From Halomonas sp. LBP4 (GTDB lineage: Bacteria > Pseudomonadota > Gammaproteobacteria > Pseudomonadales > Halomonadaceae), in assembly GCF_003202205.1 (NCBI RefSeq), contig NZ_PDOG01000001.1:466507-530506 (forward strand): a stretch of 64,000 nt of DNA, read 5' to 3'. Both the position numbers and the translations under genes were made by a program. The notes under the pieces were generated by a model. The model did no database searches. It worked only from the letters and a program-made list of their open reading frames with translations, and had not been told where the DNA came from. Below are positions 38,304 through 46,621 of this stretch, one piece after another (the first letter of the stretch is position 1; every line of letters begins with the position of its first letter).

Positions 38304-38389
38304 GCGGCTCTCTCCTGGAAATGTCATTGATGCTCGTGGCCCCGACGAAGCTGTCTAAGCACGTCTGTCACAACTCGACGAAAGCGATG

Positions 38390-38436
38390 AGCTGTTCCGG
38401 CGCTCATCTCGCGGGACGTTCGGAAAGGCGCTTTAA
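38390..38436 (-). repeat. Decayed fragment of the dispersed nested-palindrome repeat
   Basis: GAGCTGTTCCGGCGCT...CTCGCGGGACG...GGCGCTTTAAA resembles the outer end of copy 3 (42304). It occupies the cobO-bluB gap and reaches the cobO stop. Confidence 0.45.
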
Positions 38437-39038
38437 AGCTCGATCCCCTTCTGGGCCTTGACCCCCTGCTCCTTGAAGGCGTGCTTGACCACCTTCATCT
38501 CGGTGACGGTATCGGCCAGCTCGACCAGCGGCTCGGGGGCATGGCGGCCGGTGACGATCACGTGCTGCATCACCGGGCGGGCCTGGAGGTCGTCCAGTAC
38601 CCGGTCGAGGTTCAAGTACTCGTGGCGCAGGGCAATATTGAGCTCGTCGAGCAGCACCAGGTCGTAGCTGTCGTCGGCCAGCATCCGGCTTGCCTCGGCC
38701 CAGGCGGCCTCGGCGGCACGGATATCGCGCTCGCGGTCCTGAGTGTCCCAGGTGTAGCCCTCGCCCATGACGTGATAGTCCACGCCCGGCAGCTGGCGGA
38801 AGAAGGCCTCCTCCCCGGTCTGGAACTTGCCCTTGATGAACTGCACCACCCCCACCTGCATGCCATGGCCCAGGGCGCGAGCGAGCATGCCGAAGCCGGA
38901 GCTGCTCTTGCCCTTGCCGGGGCCGGTGAGCACCAGCAGCACGCCCTGATCCTTGTCGGCGGCGGCGATGCGCTCGTTCATGATCTTCTGCTTGTGGGCC
39001 ATGCGCTCGGCATGGCGCTGGGGATCGACCTTCTTCAT
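38433..39038 (-). CDS. cobO: Cob(I)yrinic acid a,c-diamide adenosyltransferase
   Basis: Transfers the adenosyl group of ATP to Co(I) of the corrinoid. 201 residues, CobA/CobO/BtuR type, with the P-loop GPGKGKSSSGFG (about 38-49), VVQFIKGKFQTGE and LVLLDELNIALR. ATG 39038 is one base after the cobF stop and its AGGAGAG site lies within cobF. The long upstream frame is not part of the gene. Confidence 0.96.
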   Translation of the reverse strand: MKKVDPQRHAERMAHKQKIMNERIAAADKDQGVLLVLTGPGKGKSSSGFGMLARALGHGMQVGVVQFIKGKFQTGEEAFFRQLPGVDYHVMGEGYTWDTQDRERDIRAAEAAWAEASRMLADDSYDLVLLDELNIALRHEYLNLDRVLDDLQARPVMQHVIVTGRHAPEPLVELADTVTEMKVVKHAFKEQGVKAQKGIEL

Positions 39039-39039
39039 T

Positions 39040-39882
39040 TCACTCTCCTGCGGTGTCGATAGGGCTATTCGATTGGCTCGGCAGCAGCGGCGCCCGGGCC
39101 AACAAGTAGGCGTCCATGATCCAGCCATGCTGCTCGCGCAGGGCGGAGCGGCGCTCGAGGATCGACGGGGCCACGTCAGCCAACCAGCCGTCGAGCAGGC
39201 TTTGCTTGTCCATGCCCAGGTAGGCGCCCCACCAGATGTAGAGGCCTTCGGGAGGCAGCGCCTCGAAGGCGCCTCCGCTGTCGAGCATGACTGCGACGCT
39301 GGCGGCATCGCCGGGCCAGCCGCGCTCACGCAAACGCCGCCCCGTGGTGATCAGGACCGGTTCGGCGAGCGCATTGAGGGGGATGCGGTGCTCGGCGGTC
39401 AGGACCTGCAGGCTGGTGATTCCCGGTACTATCTCTACCTTCAGGTCCACCTCGACCGCCCGGCCGGCGGTGCTTTTCATACAGCTTTTCATACAAGATC
39501 GGAGCCGCCCGGCGATGCGCAGGCTGCTGTCGTACAGCGACGGGTCACCCCAGATCAGCATGCCGACCCGTCCGCCCTGCGGCAGATGAGTCTCCATGAG
39601 CCCGGCCCAGACACGCGCGATCGCCCCGTGCCAGTCGTCCACCGCGCCCAGGTAATCGGCGCGGGCATCGCGTCGAGGCAGATCGAACTCCACGACCCGG
39701 GTCCGTGACGGATCGTCCAGGAGGTTCCGGCACAGCAGCCGGCGCAGGTCGACCAGGTCCGACTTGGCTTCCCCCTTGCGTGGCAACAGGATGAGGTCCG
39801 CCTCATTGAGCGCCCGCACGGCAGCCAGGGTGACATGATCGGGATTGCCCGTACCGATGCCGATCAGCGAGAGCTGGATCAT
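39040..39882 (-). CDS. cobF: Precorrin-6A synthase (deacetylating)
   Basis: SAM-dependent C1 methylation with acetate loss in the aerobic pathway. 280 residues of tetrapyrrole-methylase fold: N-terminal [15 protein letters not shown] and [13 protein letters not shown]. CobF is found only in the oxygen-dependent route. A perfect CMKS-CMKS residue duplication from an 11/12-base tandem repeat (39473-39496) is seen, probably a recent microduplication in a surface loop. Confidence 0.95.
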   Translation of the reverse strand: MIQLSLIGIGTGNPDHVTLAAVRALNEADLILLPRKGEAKSDLVDLRRLLCRNLLDDPSRTRVVEFDLPRRDARADYLGAVDDWHGAIARVWAGLMETHLPQGGRVGMLIWGDPSLYDSSLRIAGRLRSCMKSCMKSTAGRAVEVDLKVEIVPGITSLQVLTAEHRIPLNALAEPVLITTGRRLRERGWPGDAASVAVMLDSGGAFEALPPEGLYIWWGAYLGMDKQSLLDGWLADVAPSILERRSALREQHGWIMDAYLLARAPLLPSQSNSPIDTAGE

Positions 39883-40682
39883 GCGTCGCCTCCCATGTCT
39901 TCTGCGGTACCGGCAAAGGGCGAGTCCGCCGACTGGGGCCGAAAGCGACGATCATAGCCGACCGAATACAGGCAGCTTTCCTGGAAATCCTCACTTTCCA
40001 GAACGGGTCCCACCAGGATCAGTGCCGTCCGCTGCATGCGCTCGTCGACTCGGGATGCCACCGTCGACAAGCGCCCCCGGACCACCCGTTCATCGGGCCA
40101 ACTGGCCCGCCAGACGATGGCGACCGGACAATCGGCACCGTAGAACGGCACCAGGTCTTCCACCACCTGGGCCAGGTGATGAATGGAAAGGTGAATCGCC
40201 AGGGTGGCACCGGTTTTCGCGAAGTGGGCCAGGGTTTCGCCGCCCGGCATGGCGCTGGCACGCCCCGGTGTGCGGGTCAGCACCACGGATTGCGCCACCC
40301 CCGGCAGCGTCAACTCTTGTCCCAGGGTGGCGGCCGCCGCGGCGAAGGACGGCACGCCCGGGGTAATGGCATAGGGAATGTCCCGCTCGCGCAGCCGGCG
40401 CAACTGTTCCCCCATGGCGGACCACACCGACAGGTCTCCGGAATGCAGTCGGGCCACGTCCAGGCCTGCGGCATGGGCGCTACGCATCTCGTCGATGATC
40501 TCATCCAGGGACAGAGGCGCCGTGTTGAGGATCCGGGCGCCTTCCGGGCAATGCTCGAGTACCTGTTCGGGTACCAGCGACCCCGCGTAGAGGCACACGG
40601 GGCAGGAGGCGATGAGATCCCGCCCCCGCAATGTCAGGAGATCCGGCGCACCGGGGCCGGCGCCGATAAAGTGTACCGTCAT
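39879..40682 (-). CDS. cobM: Precorrin-4 C11-methyltransferase
   Basis: SAM-dependent C11 methylation of precorrin-4. 267 residues with the family start [20 protein letters not shown], the YAGSLVP segment and [12 protein letters not shown]. Overlaps cobF by 4 bases and cobE by 4 bases, so tight coupling is likely. Confidence 0.96.
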   Translation of the reverse strand: MTVHFIGAGPGAPDLLTLRGRDLIASCPVCLYAGSLVPEQVLEHCPEGARILNTAPLSLDEIIDEMRSAHAAGLDVARLHSGDLSVWSAMGEQLRRLRERDIPYAITPGVPSFAAAAATLGQELTLPGVAQSVVLTRTPGRASAMPGGETLAHFAKTGATLAIHLSIHHLAQVVEDLVPFYGADCPVAIVWRASWPDERVVRGRLSTVASRVDERMQRTALILVGPVLESEDFQESCLYSVGYDRRFRPQSADSPFAGTAEDMGGDA

Positions 40683-41053
40683 GCTGTCTCTCCCAGAGGG
40701 GCTCGCGCCACCGCCGCGGTGGCCAGTCGGTCATTCGAAATCAGCCGCGGCCCGAGCAATGCCGCACCGGGACCCGCCGCCAACAGGGCGACGGCCTCGG
40801 CGACGCTCCCCGTGCCCCGGGCCCGCCAACTGTACCTGGAGCGGGTGAGGGTGGTGGCCGTCGGCAGGGCGGCGTCGGCCACGGCGATCACCGCGAGCCC
40901 CCGGGCTTGGCCCAATGCCTCAACCAGCGGCCACATCGTCTGGGTCGCGGCCAGCCGGTCAACGGCACCGTAGTGTTCGTGGAGCCGATCCAGCGCATCA
41001 ATCAGCGACGCCAGCAGCGCCCCTCGGCGAAAGCCGAAACCCGCCACTATCAT
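40679..41053 (-). CDS. cobE: Cobalamin biosynthesis protein CobE (CbiG C-terminal type)
   Basis: 124-residue CobE/GbiG-C domain protein: [12 protein letters not shown] at the N-terminus, a middle [17 protein letters not shown] segment and [21 protein letters not shown]. Needed for the aerobic pathway in some species, with an ill-defined biochemical role. ATG 41053 forms an ATGA overlap with cobL and fits the family start better than the codon 15 bases upstream. Confidence 0.88.
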   Translation of the reverse strand: MIVAGFGFRRGALLASLIDALDRLHEHYGAVDRLAATQTMWPLVEALGQARGLAVIAVADAALPTATTLTRSRYSWRARGTGSVAEAVALLAAGPGAALLGPRLISNDRLATAAVARAPLGETA

Positions 41054-42276
41054 CGAATCACCCGCCATTGCACGATGGGGTAGCTGGCCTTCCAGCCCCG
41101 CCGCGTGCCGATGGGAGCGGCGGCCGCCAGCTCGAGACGCAGCAGCTCACCGCCGGCCACCTGCTGCCAGTGAGCCAGCAAGGCCTCGGATTCCAGGGTC
41201 ACCGCATTGGCCACGAGGCGAACGCCAGCCGGCAGACGCCGCCAAAGAGCTTCCAGCAGCGTTTCCGATAGCCCGCCCCCGATGAATACCGCGTCGGGCG
41301 GCGGATGATCGCTCAGCATCTGATCACTCAGTACGTCGGGGGCGCTCCCCTCCACCACCTCGAGCCAGTCGACGCCCAGCATTCGTGCATTGCGACGCGC
41401 CCGCGCCGCCCGCTCACTGGCACGCTCAAAGGCCACGGCCCGGTTGTCCGGGTGGGCCAGCAGCCACTCGATGGCAATCGAGCCCGACCCCGTGCCGATA
41501 TCCCACAGCCGCTCCCCCGGTGCCGGGGCCAAGGCGGCCAGCGTCATGGCGCGAACGGTCTGCTTGGTGATCTGGCCATCGTGCTCGAACCATTCGTCCG
41601 GCAGGCCAGGTGTCAGCGGCAACGCCGGCCCATCACCGGCCACCACCAGGCCCACCGCGACCGGGTGGCGGATATCGCTAGGCAGGGCGGCATCTGCCCG
41701 CACGCTGCGGATGCGCTCGCCATCACCGCCCAGCGATTCCAGCACATGCAGCCGAGACGAGCCGAAACTGCAGCGCACCAGCAACGCCGCCAGTTCGGCC
41801 ACCGCTTCCCCATCCCTCAGCAGCACCAGCAAGCGCCTTCCGCGATGCAGATATGGCCGGATGCGCGTCAGGGGTTTGGCATGCAGCCCCAGGCACGGGC
41901 AGCCCTCCAGCGACCAGCCCAGCCGCGACGCCGCCAGGCTGAAGGTGGATGGCGATGGCAGGGCCTGCCATTCTTCGATGCGCACATGACGCGCCAAGGT
42001 GGTGCCTGCCCCGAACCAGAACGGGTCGCCGGAAACCAGCATGACGACCCGGCGGCCGCGCTCGGCCAACAGTTGGGGGAGTCCGTCCGCGAATGGCACC
42101 GGCCATTCCCGCACCTCGGCAGCCAGAGGCGGCAACAGGCGCAGGTGGCGACTTGCGCCAAACACCACCTCGGCACCTTCCAGCGCGTCGCGGCTTGCCG
42201 GTGTCAGCCCCTTTGTGCCACCCTCGCCCCAGCCTAGAATCGTCAGCCAGGGAGCGTCGTTAACGTCAGCCACCAT
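41050..42276 (-). CDS. cobL: Precorrin-6Y C5,15-methyltransferase (decarboxylating)
   Basis: Fusion enzyme of 408 residues. The N-terminal CbiE-type tetrapyrrole methylase (WLTILGWGEGGTKGL) methylates C5, and the C-terminal CbiT-type Rossmann methylase (LWDIGTGSGSIAIEWLL) methylates C15 with decarboxylation. ATG 42276 gives MVADVNDAPWL. The 172 bases to the divergent cobK contain a dispersed repeat. Confidence 0.95.
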   Translation of the reverse strand: MVADVNDAPWLTILGWGEGGTKGLTPASRDALEGAEVVFGASRHLRLLPPLAAEVREWPVPFADGLPQLLAERGRRVVMLVSGDPFWFGAGTTLARHVRIEEWQALPSPSTFSLAASRLGWSLEGCPCLGLHAKPLTRIRPYLHRGRRLLVLLRDGEAVAELAALLVRCSFGSSRLHVLESLGGDGERIRSVRADAALPSDIRHPVAVGLVVAGDGPALPLTPGLPDEWFEHDGQITKQTVRAMTLAALAPAPGERLWDIGTGSGSIAIEWLLAHPDNRAVAFERASERAARARRNARMLGVDWLEVVEGSAPDVLSDQMLSDHPPPDAVFIGGGLSETLLEALWRRLPAGVRLVANAVTLESEALLAHWQQVAGGELLRLELAAAAPIGTRRGWKASYPIVQWRVIR

Positions 42277-42303
42277 CTGAGTCCCAGAAAGGAGATGAGC
42301 TGT

Positions 42304-42405
42304 TCCGGCGCCAAGCCTCCGCGAGGGCGCTGTAAACCCCTCCATGGGCGCTACTTTTGCCATCCATGGCAAAAGACCCTCGCTGCGCCTTGTCCCCGGC
42401 GCTCA
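42304..42405 (-). repeat. Dispersed nested-palindrome intergenic repeat, copy 3
   Basis: Reverse orientation relative to copies 1 and 2. The best preserved inner palindrome, TTTTGCCATCCATGGCAAAA, is flanked by GCGAGGG/CCCTCGC and GGCGCC outer arms. It occupies the cobL-cobK divergent region. Confidence 0.8.
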
Positions 42406-42448
42406 TCTTGCCAACAGCTTGAATGGGAAAGGAGCTCAAGAAGCCCCA

Positions 42449-43207
42449 ATGAAAGTCCTGATCCTGGGGGGCACCTCTGAAGCCAGCGCCCTGGCCCGCG
42501 CCCTGGCCGAACGATCGATCCCTGCCCTGTTCAGTTATGCCGGTCGAGTAAGCACTCCCAAACCGCAGCCGTTGCCCACCCGCGTCGGCGGTTTTGGCGG
42601 GGTGGAGGGCCTGGCCGCCTTCCTGGCGGACAAGCGCATCACCCATCTGGTCGACTCCACCCACCCCTTTGCCGAACGAATGAGCCGCAACGCCGTATCG
42701 GCGGCGCAGCGAAGCGGCATCCGCTTCATCGCCCTGACCCGGCCCCCCTGGGAGCCGATGGCCGGCGATCGTTGGCAACGGGTCGCCAGTGTCGACGCGG
42801 CGGTGAGCGCCCTGGCCGGTCCGCCGCAGCGGGTGCTGCTGGCGATCGGGCGCATGCATCTCGCCGCCTTTGCGGCACGGCCCCAGCACCACTACCTGCT
42901 GAGGCTGGTCGACGGACCCGAGGCCCCACCGCCCTTGCCCCGTCACAGTGTGACCATCGACCGTGGTCCCTTCACGCTGGACGGCGACCTGGCCCTGCTC
43001 CGGGAACATGGCGTCGAGCGCCTGGTGTGCAAGAATTCCGGCGGCAATGGCGCGGTGTCCAAACTCACCGCCGCCCGGCAACTGGGCCTGCCGGTGGTGA
43101 TGATCGAGCGGCCGGCTCTCCCGCCGCGCCAGGAAGCCCATTCCGTCGACGCGGTCCTGGCCTGGCTCGGTCATAACTCCGACCCTGACGCCGAGCGCGG
43201 CGTATAA
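42449..43207 (+). CDS. cobK: Precorrin-6A reductase
   Basis: NADPH-dependent reduction of precorrin-6A to dihydro form. 252 residues: MKVLILGGTSEASALARAL, the HLVDSTHPFAERMS motif and KNSGGNGAVSKLTAARQLGLPVVMI. It is encoded on the opposite strand to every other cob gene, and its 3' end overlaps cobJ by 37 bases. GGAG lies 14 bases before the ATG, a longer spacing than usual. Confidence 0.95.
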   Translation: MKVLILGGTSEASALARALAERSIPALFSYAGRVSTPKPQPLPTRVGGFGGVEGLAAFLADKRITHLVDSTHPFAERMSRNAVSAAQRSGIRFIALTRPPWEPMAGDRWQRVASVDAAVSALAGPPQRVLLAIGRMHLAAFAARPQHHYLLRLVDGPEAPPPLPRHSVTIDRGPFTLDGDLALLREHGVERLVCKNSGGNGAVSKLTAARQLGLPVVMIERPALPPRQEAHSVDAVLAWLGHNSDPDAERGV

Positions 43208-43932
43208 ACCCACGGCTGCCCATCGCGCTCGATGCGGCGCGTCTGACTGGACCCCACCATCACCAGGGTGCGCATATCGGCCATTTCCGGCTCCGCCTCG
43301 GCCAGGGTCGTGATCCGAACGGATTCCTCCGGCGTGGAGACGGCCCGCGCGAACACGATCAGGCGCCCTGGCCCGCAGGCCTCCCGCAACACCTGCAAGG
43401 CGCGTGCGAACCCCTCCGGCCGCGCCCGGGAGCGGGGGTTGTAGAACGCCATGGCAAAGTCGGCCTCCGCGGCCAGCCGCAAGCGCTTCTCGATCAGGGC
43501 CCAGGGTTTGAGGTTGTCGGACAGGTTGATACAACAGAAATCATGTCCCAGCGGCGCACCTACGCGCGCACTGGCGGCCAGCATGGCGGAGATGCCCGGC
43601 AACACCTGGATGTCCAGCGCGCGCCACGTATGCTCTCCCGCCTCCAGCGCCTCGAAGATGGCCGCGGCCATGGCGAACACGCCAGGGTCACCCGATGAGA
43701 CGATCACCACTCGACGGCCGTTGGCGGCCATCCGAAGCGCCTGTTCCGCCCGCCGGATTTCCTCGCGATTGTCCGAGCCGTGGCACGTCAGTCCCGGCCG
43801 CGGCGGCACCCGCTCGACATAGGGCACATAGCCCACTACATCGGTGGCATCCGCCAGCGCGGCAGACACTTCCGGTGTGACCATCACCTCGGCGCCCGGG
43901 CCCAGGCCGGCGACTTTCAGCCAGCCCCTCAT
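43171..43932 (-). CDS. cobJ: Precorrin-3B C17-methyltransferase
   Basis: SAM-dependent methylation at C17 with ring contraction. 253 residues: WLKVAGLGPGAEVMVTPE, VVGYVPYVERVP and VIVSSGDPGVFAMA are typical. Tail-to-tail overlap with cobK; 4-base overlap with cobI. Confidence 0.96.
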   Translation of the reverse strand: MRGWLKVAGLGPGAEVMVTPEVSAALADATDVVGYVPYVERVPPRPGLTCHGSDNREEIRRAEQALRMAANGRRVVIVSSGDPGVFAMAAAIFEALEAGEHTWRALDIQVLPGISAMLAASARVGAPLGHDFCCINLSDNLKPWALIEKRLRLAAEADFAMAFYNPRSRARPEGFARALQVLREACGPGRLIVFARAVSTPEESVRITTLAEAEPEMADMRTLVMVGSSQTRRIERDGQPWVYTPRSASGSEL

Positions 43933-44654
43933 GGTCGCCTCCCGTGGCCGTGGATCACCAGGATGGAAAAGTACGGGACGCTATCGCCGGCTTCGCGGAA
44001 CGGCAGTATCCGCTCCTGCGGCATGGTGGCGTATTCGATCAGCCAGGCCTCCCCTTCTCGGCCAGCCCGGGCCAGCGCCCGCCTGAGCTTGTCCAGATTG
44101 CGTCCGATCTTCATCACCACCAGGGCGTCGGTCTGCGAGATGCGCTCGACCAGCGTCGCCTCCGGCAGTGTGCCCATCAGCACGGTCATGATGTCATCGC
44201 CCCAGGTCACCGGCTGCCCGGTGGCGGTCCAGGCGGCGGACATGCCCGTGATGCCGGGCACCACCGATACCGGCACCCGCCCCTGCAGGCGCGTATACAG
44301 GTGCATGAAAGAGCCGTAGAAAAACGGATCGCCCTCGCACAGCACCACCACATCGTGGCCCGCGTCAGCGATCTCGGTCAGTCGTGCGACGTTTCTTTCA
44401 TAGAAGGCCGCCAGCAGCTCGTTGTAACGGGGGTCGTCGAACGGAATCTCGGTGGTGACCGGGTATTCCATCGGCAGTTCGGTAGCCTCGGCCGCCACCA
44501 GGCCTTCCACGATGCTGCGGGCATGGCCGGTTCGGCCCTTCTTGCGAAAATAGGCGACATGCGACGCCCCGCGGATCAGTCGATCCGCCCTGACGCTCAT
44601 CAGATCCTGGCTGCCGGGCCCAAGGCCGACCCCGTAAATGGTTCCCTGCTTCAT
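43929..44654 (-). CDS. cobI: Precorrin-2 C20-methyltransferase
   Basis: 241 residues: GTIYGVGLGPGSQDLMSVRA, then VVLCEGDPFFYGSFMHLY and PGITGMSAAWTATGQPV. Commits precorrin-2 to the corrin branch. 4-base overlaps with cobH and cobJ. Confidence 0.96.
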   Translation of the reverse strand: MKQGTIYGVGLGPGSQDLMSVRADRLIRGASHVAYFRKKGRTGHARSIVEGLVAAEATELPMEYPVTTEIPFDDPRYNELLAAFYERNVARLTEIADAGHDVVVLCEGDPFFYGSFMHLYTRLQGRVPVSVVPGITGMSAAWTATGQPVTWGDDIMTVLMGTLPEATLVERISQTDALVVMKIGRNLDKLRRALARAGREGEAWLIEYATMPQERILPFREAGDSVPYFSILVIHGHGRRP

Positions 44655-45280
44655 TCGCTACGATCCGCTATGGCATTGATGGCGGCCACCGTCACCGCAC
44701 TGCCGCCGAGTCGACCGCGCACGATGCAGCAGGGTACCGAGGCGCTCTCCCAGAGGGCGTCCTTCGCCTCGGCCGCGCCCACGAAACCCACCGGACAGCC
44801 GATGATGGCCGCCGGGCGCGGGCAATCCGGCGCTTCCAGCATGTTCAACAGGTGGAACAGCGCGGTCGGCGCATTGCCGATCGCCACCACCGCACCGTCC
44901 AGGTAAGGTCGCCAGAGTTCCACGGCCGCTGCCGAGCGAGTGTTGGCCATGTCCCGGGCCAGGCCGGGTACCCGCTCGTCGTGCAGGGTGCAGATGATGG
45001 CGTTGTCCGTCGGCAGGCGCTTGCGGGTAATGCCCTCGGATACCATGCGCGCGTCACACAAAATCGGCGCGCCCTGCTCCAGCGCCTGCCGAGCCCGGTT
45101 CACCGCGTCGCCGCGGAAATGGAGGTGCGAGGCAAGCCCCACCAATCCGGCGGCATGGATCATGCGCACGGCCACCGGCTCTTCCTCCTCCGAGAAGCGC
45201 TCCAGTTCGGCCTCGCGACGGATGATGGAAAAGGACTCCCGGTAGATGGCCGGTCCGTCCGTTTCATAGACGTGAGGCAT
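44651..45280 (-). CDS. cobH: Precorrin-8X methylmutase
   Basis: Moves the C11 methyl group to C12, producing hydrogenobyrinic acid. 209 residues with the catalytic His in RMIHAAGLV (about His42) and GNAPTALFHLL plus IGCPVGFVGAAEAK. The gap to cobG carries a dispersed repeat. Confidence 0.96.
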   Translation of the reverse strand: MPHVYETDGPAIYRESFSIIRREAELERFSEEEEPVAVRMIHAAGLVGLASHLHFRGDAVNRARQALEQGAPILCDARMVSEGITRKRLPTDNAIICTLHDERVPGLARDMANTRSAAAVELWRPYLDGAVVAIGNAPTALFHLLNMLEAPDCPRPAAIIGCPVGFVGAAEAKDALWESASVPCCIVRGRLGGSAVTVAAINAIADRSE

Positions 45281-45326
45281 ATCTTTTCTCCAAATGGACT
45301 AAAAGCTTCTTTCTCAACCGCGAGCT

Positions 45327-45412
45327 TTCCCGGCGCCAAGCCTTCGCGAGGGCGCTGCAAGCCTTTCCATGGGCACTACTTTTGCCATCCATGGCCGCCT
45401 TGTCCCCGGCAC
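45327..45412 (-). repeat. Dispersed nested-palindrome intergenic repeat, copy 4
   Basis: Same orientation as copy 3 but lacking the AAAAGACCCTCGCTG segment on one side of the inner hairpin. Inserted between cobG and cobH and reaching the cobG stop codon. Confidence 0.75.
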
Positions 45413-46621
45413 TCATCTTCCCGGACGTCTGGAAATGAGTTCTACAACCTCGGCTTCGCTGAGGCCGGTCGCAACCGGCGTACCATCGGCGCAACCGCCG
45501 ACGATCAGGTCGAAGCCTCCGGCCCGCCCGGCCAGGCATAGCTCGGCGGGGGTCTGGCTGGCGCAGCCCTTGGCACAACCGGACACATGCACGCTGCCCT
45601 CGACCCGGCCTGCCAGTCGTTCGGCCAGGCCCAGCGTCTCGACACTCGCCTGTTCGCAATGGGGGGCGCCCGGACACGCTTGCATGGCCAGGCGCGGATC
45701 GTTTTCATCGTTCAGCAGGCCAGCGACCGACGCCGCCCCTGCGCATGCGGCGCCTTCTCCAGCCCCTTCCACCAGCAGGCGCCGCCAGGGCGTCACCCGC
45801 ACGGCGGTTACCGCGGTTGGTTCGATCGCGGCACGCAGTGCCGAGGCCGGCGCCCGTCCAAACGGCAGGCCAACGACCCGGCCCCGGACATGGTGGCCCA
45901 GCGCTGGGCGGGGGCCGGCCTCGGCGGGCCGAATCGAGGCCGGCGCCCAGGATGGCAGTGGCGTCCGATGCCGTCGCATCCGTCCGGCCTGGCCTCCACC
46001 GCTGGCGACGAACCAGTGCGTCAGCCGCACCAGGTGCTCGACGGCGGCAGCGACCGAGTCCACGGGGGTGCCCAGCGCACGTCCATCGGCCCGGACTAAT
46101 AGGCCGCCCGAAGCCCGCGGCTGCAAGGTGCCCGGTGCCGACCGCTCGATGCGGAAGTCCGCGGATACCTCGCCCAGCACCGGCGCATCACCGACATCGA
46201 TGGCGATGCCCATCTTGTCCGGCAGTTCCGGCATCTCACCAAGGCGGGCCTGCAGCAAGCGGGCCGCCTCATGCGTGGCGTCGCCCGCTTGCCAGTCCGG
46301 TGCCAGCAGCAGTTGGGGCCGGCGCTCGGCGTGCGGGTCCGGGTCGACCAGCCCATGCTCGACGAGGAAGTCCATCAGCCCTGGCCAGGTGGCTTCCGAC
46401 ACGCCGCGCAACTGCAGATTGGCGCGACTGGTGAGTTCGATCAGGCCGCTACCGAAAGTCTCGGCCGCGTCACATAGTGCCAGCATCTGGCTCCGGGTGA
46501 GTCGGCCCAGGCGGGGACGTACGCGGACCAGCAGGCCATCGCCGGTCGCCATGGGTCGCCATGCCCCGGGACACCAGCCCTTGATGCGAGCGTCAGCCGG
46601 CTTATCCATCTTATTCATCAT
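45413..46621 (-). CDS. cobG: Precorrin-3B synthase
   Basis: Fe-S monooxygenase that uses O2 to hydroxylate precorrin-3A, the oxygen-requiring step that defines the aerobic pathway. 402 residues with two ferredoxin-like sulfite-reductase half domains and the 4Fe-4S cysteines CPGAPHC (C-x5-C) and SGCAKGC (C-x3-C). Overlaps the cobN stop region by 4 bases. Confidence 0.94.
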   Translation of the reverse strand: MMNKMDKPADARIKGWCPGAWRPMATGDGLLVRVRPRLGRLTRSQMLALCDAAETFGSGLIELTSRANLQLRGVSEATWPGLMDFLVEHGLVDPDPHAERRPQLLLAPDWQAGDATHEAARLLQARLGEMPELPDKMGIAIDVGDAPVLGEVSADFRIERSAPGTLQPRASGGLLVRADGRALGTPVDSVAAAVEHLVRLTHWFVASGGGQAGRMRRHRTPLPSWAPASIRPAEAGPRPALGHHVRGRVVGLPFGRAPASALRAAIEPTAVTAVRVTPWRRLLVEGAGEGAACAGAASVAGLLNDENDPRLAMQACPGAPHCEQASVETLGLAERLAGRVEGSVHVSGCAKGCASQTPAELCLAGRAGGFDLIVGGCADGTPVATGLSEAEVVELISRRPGR

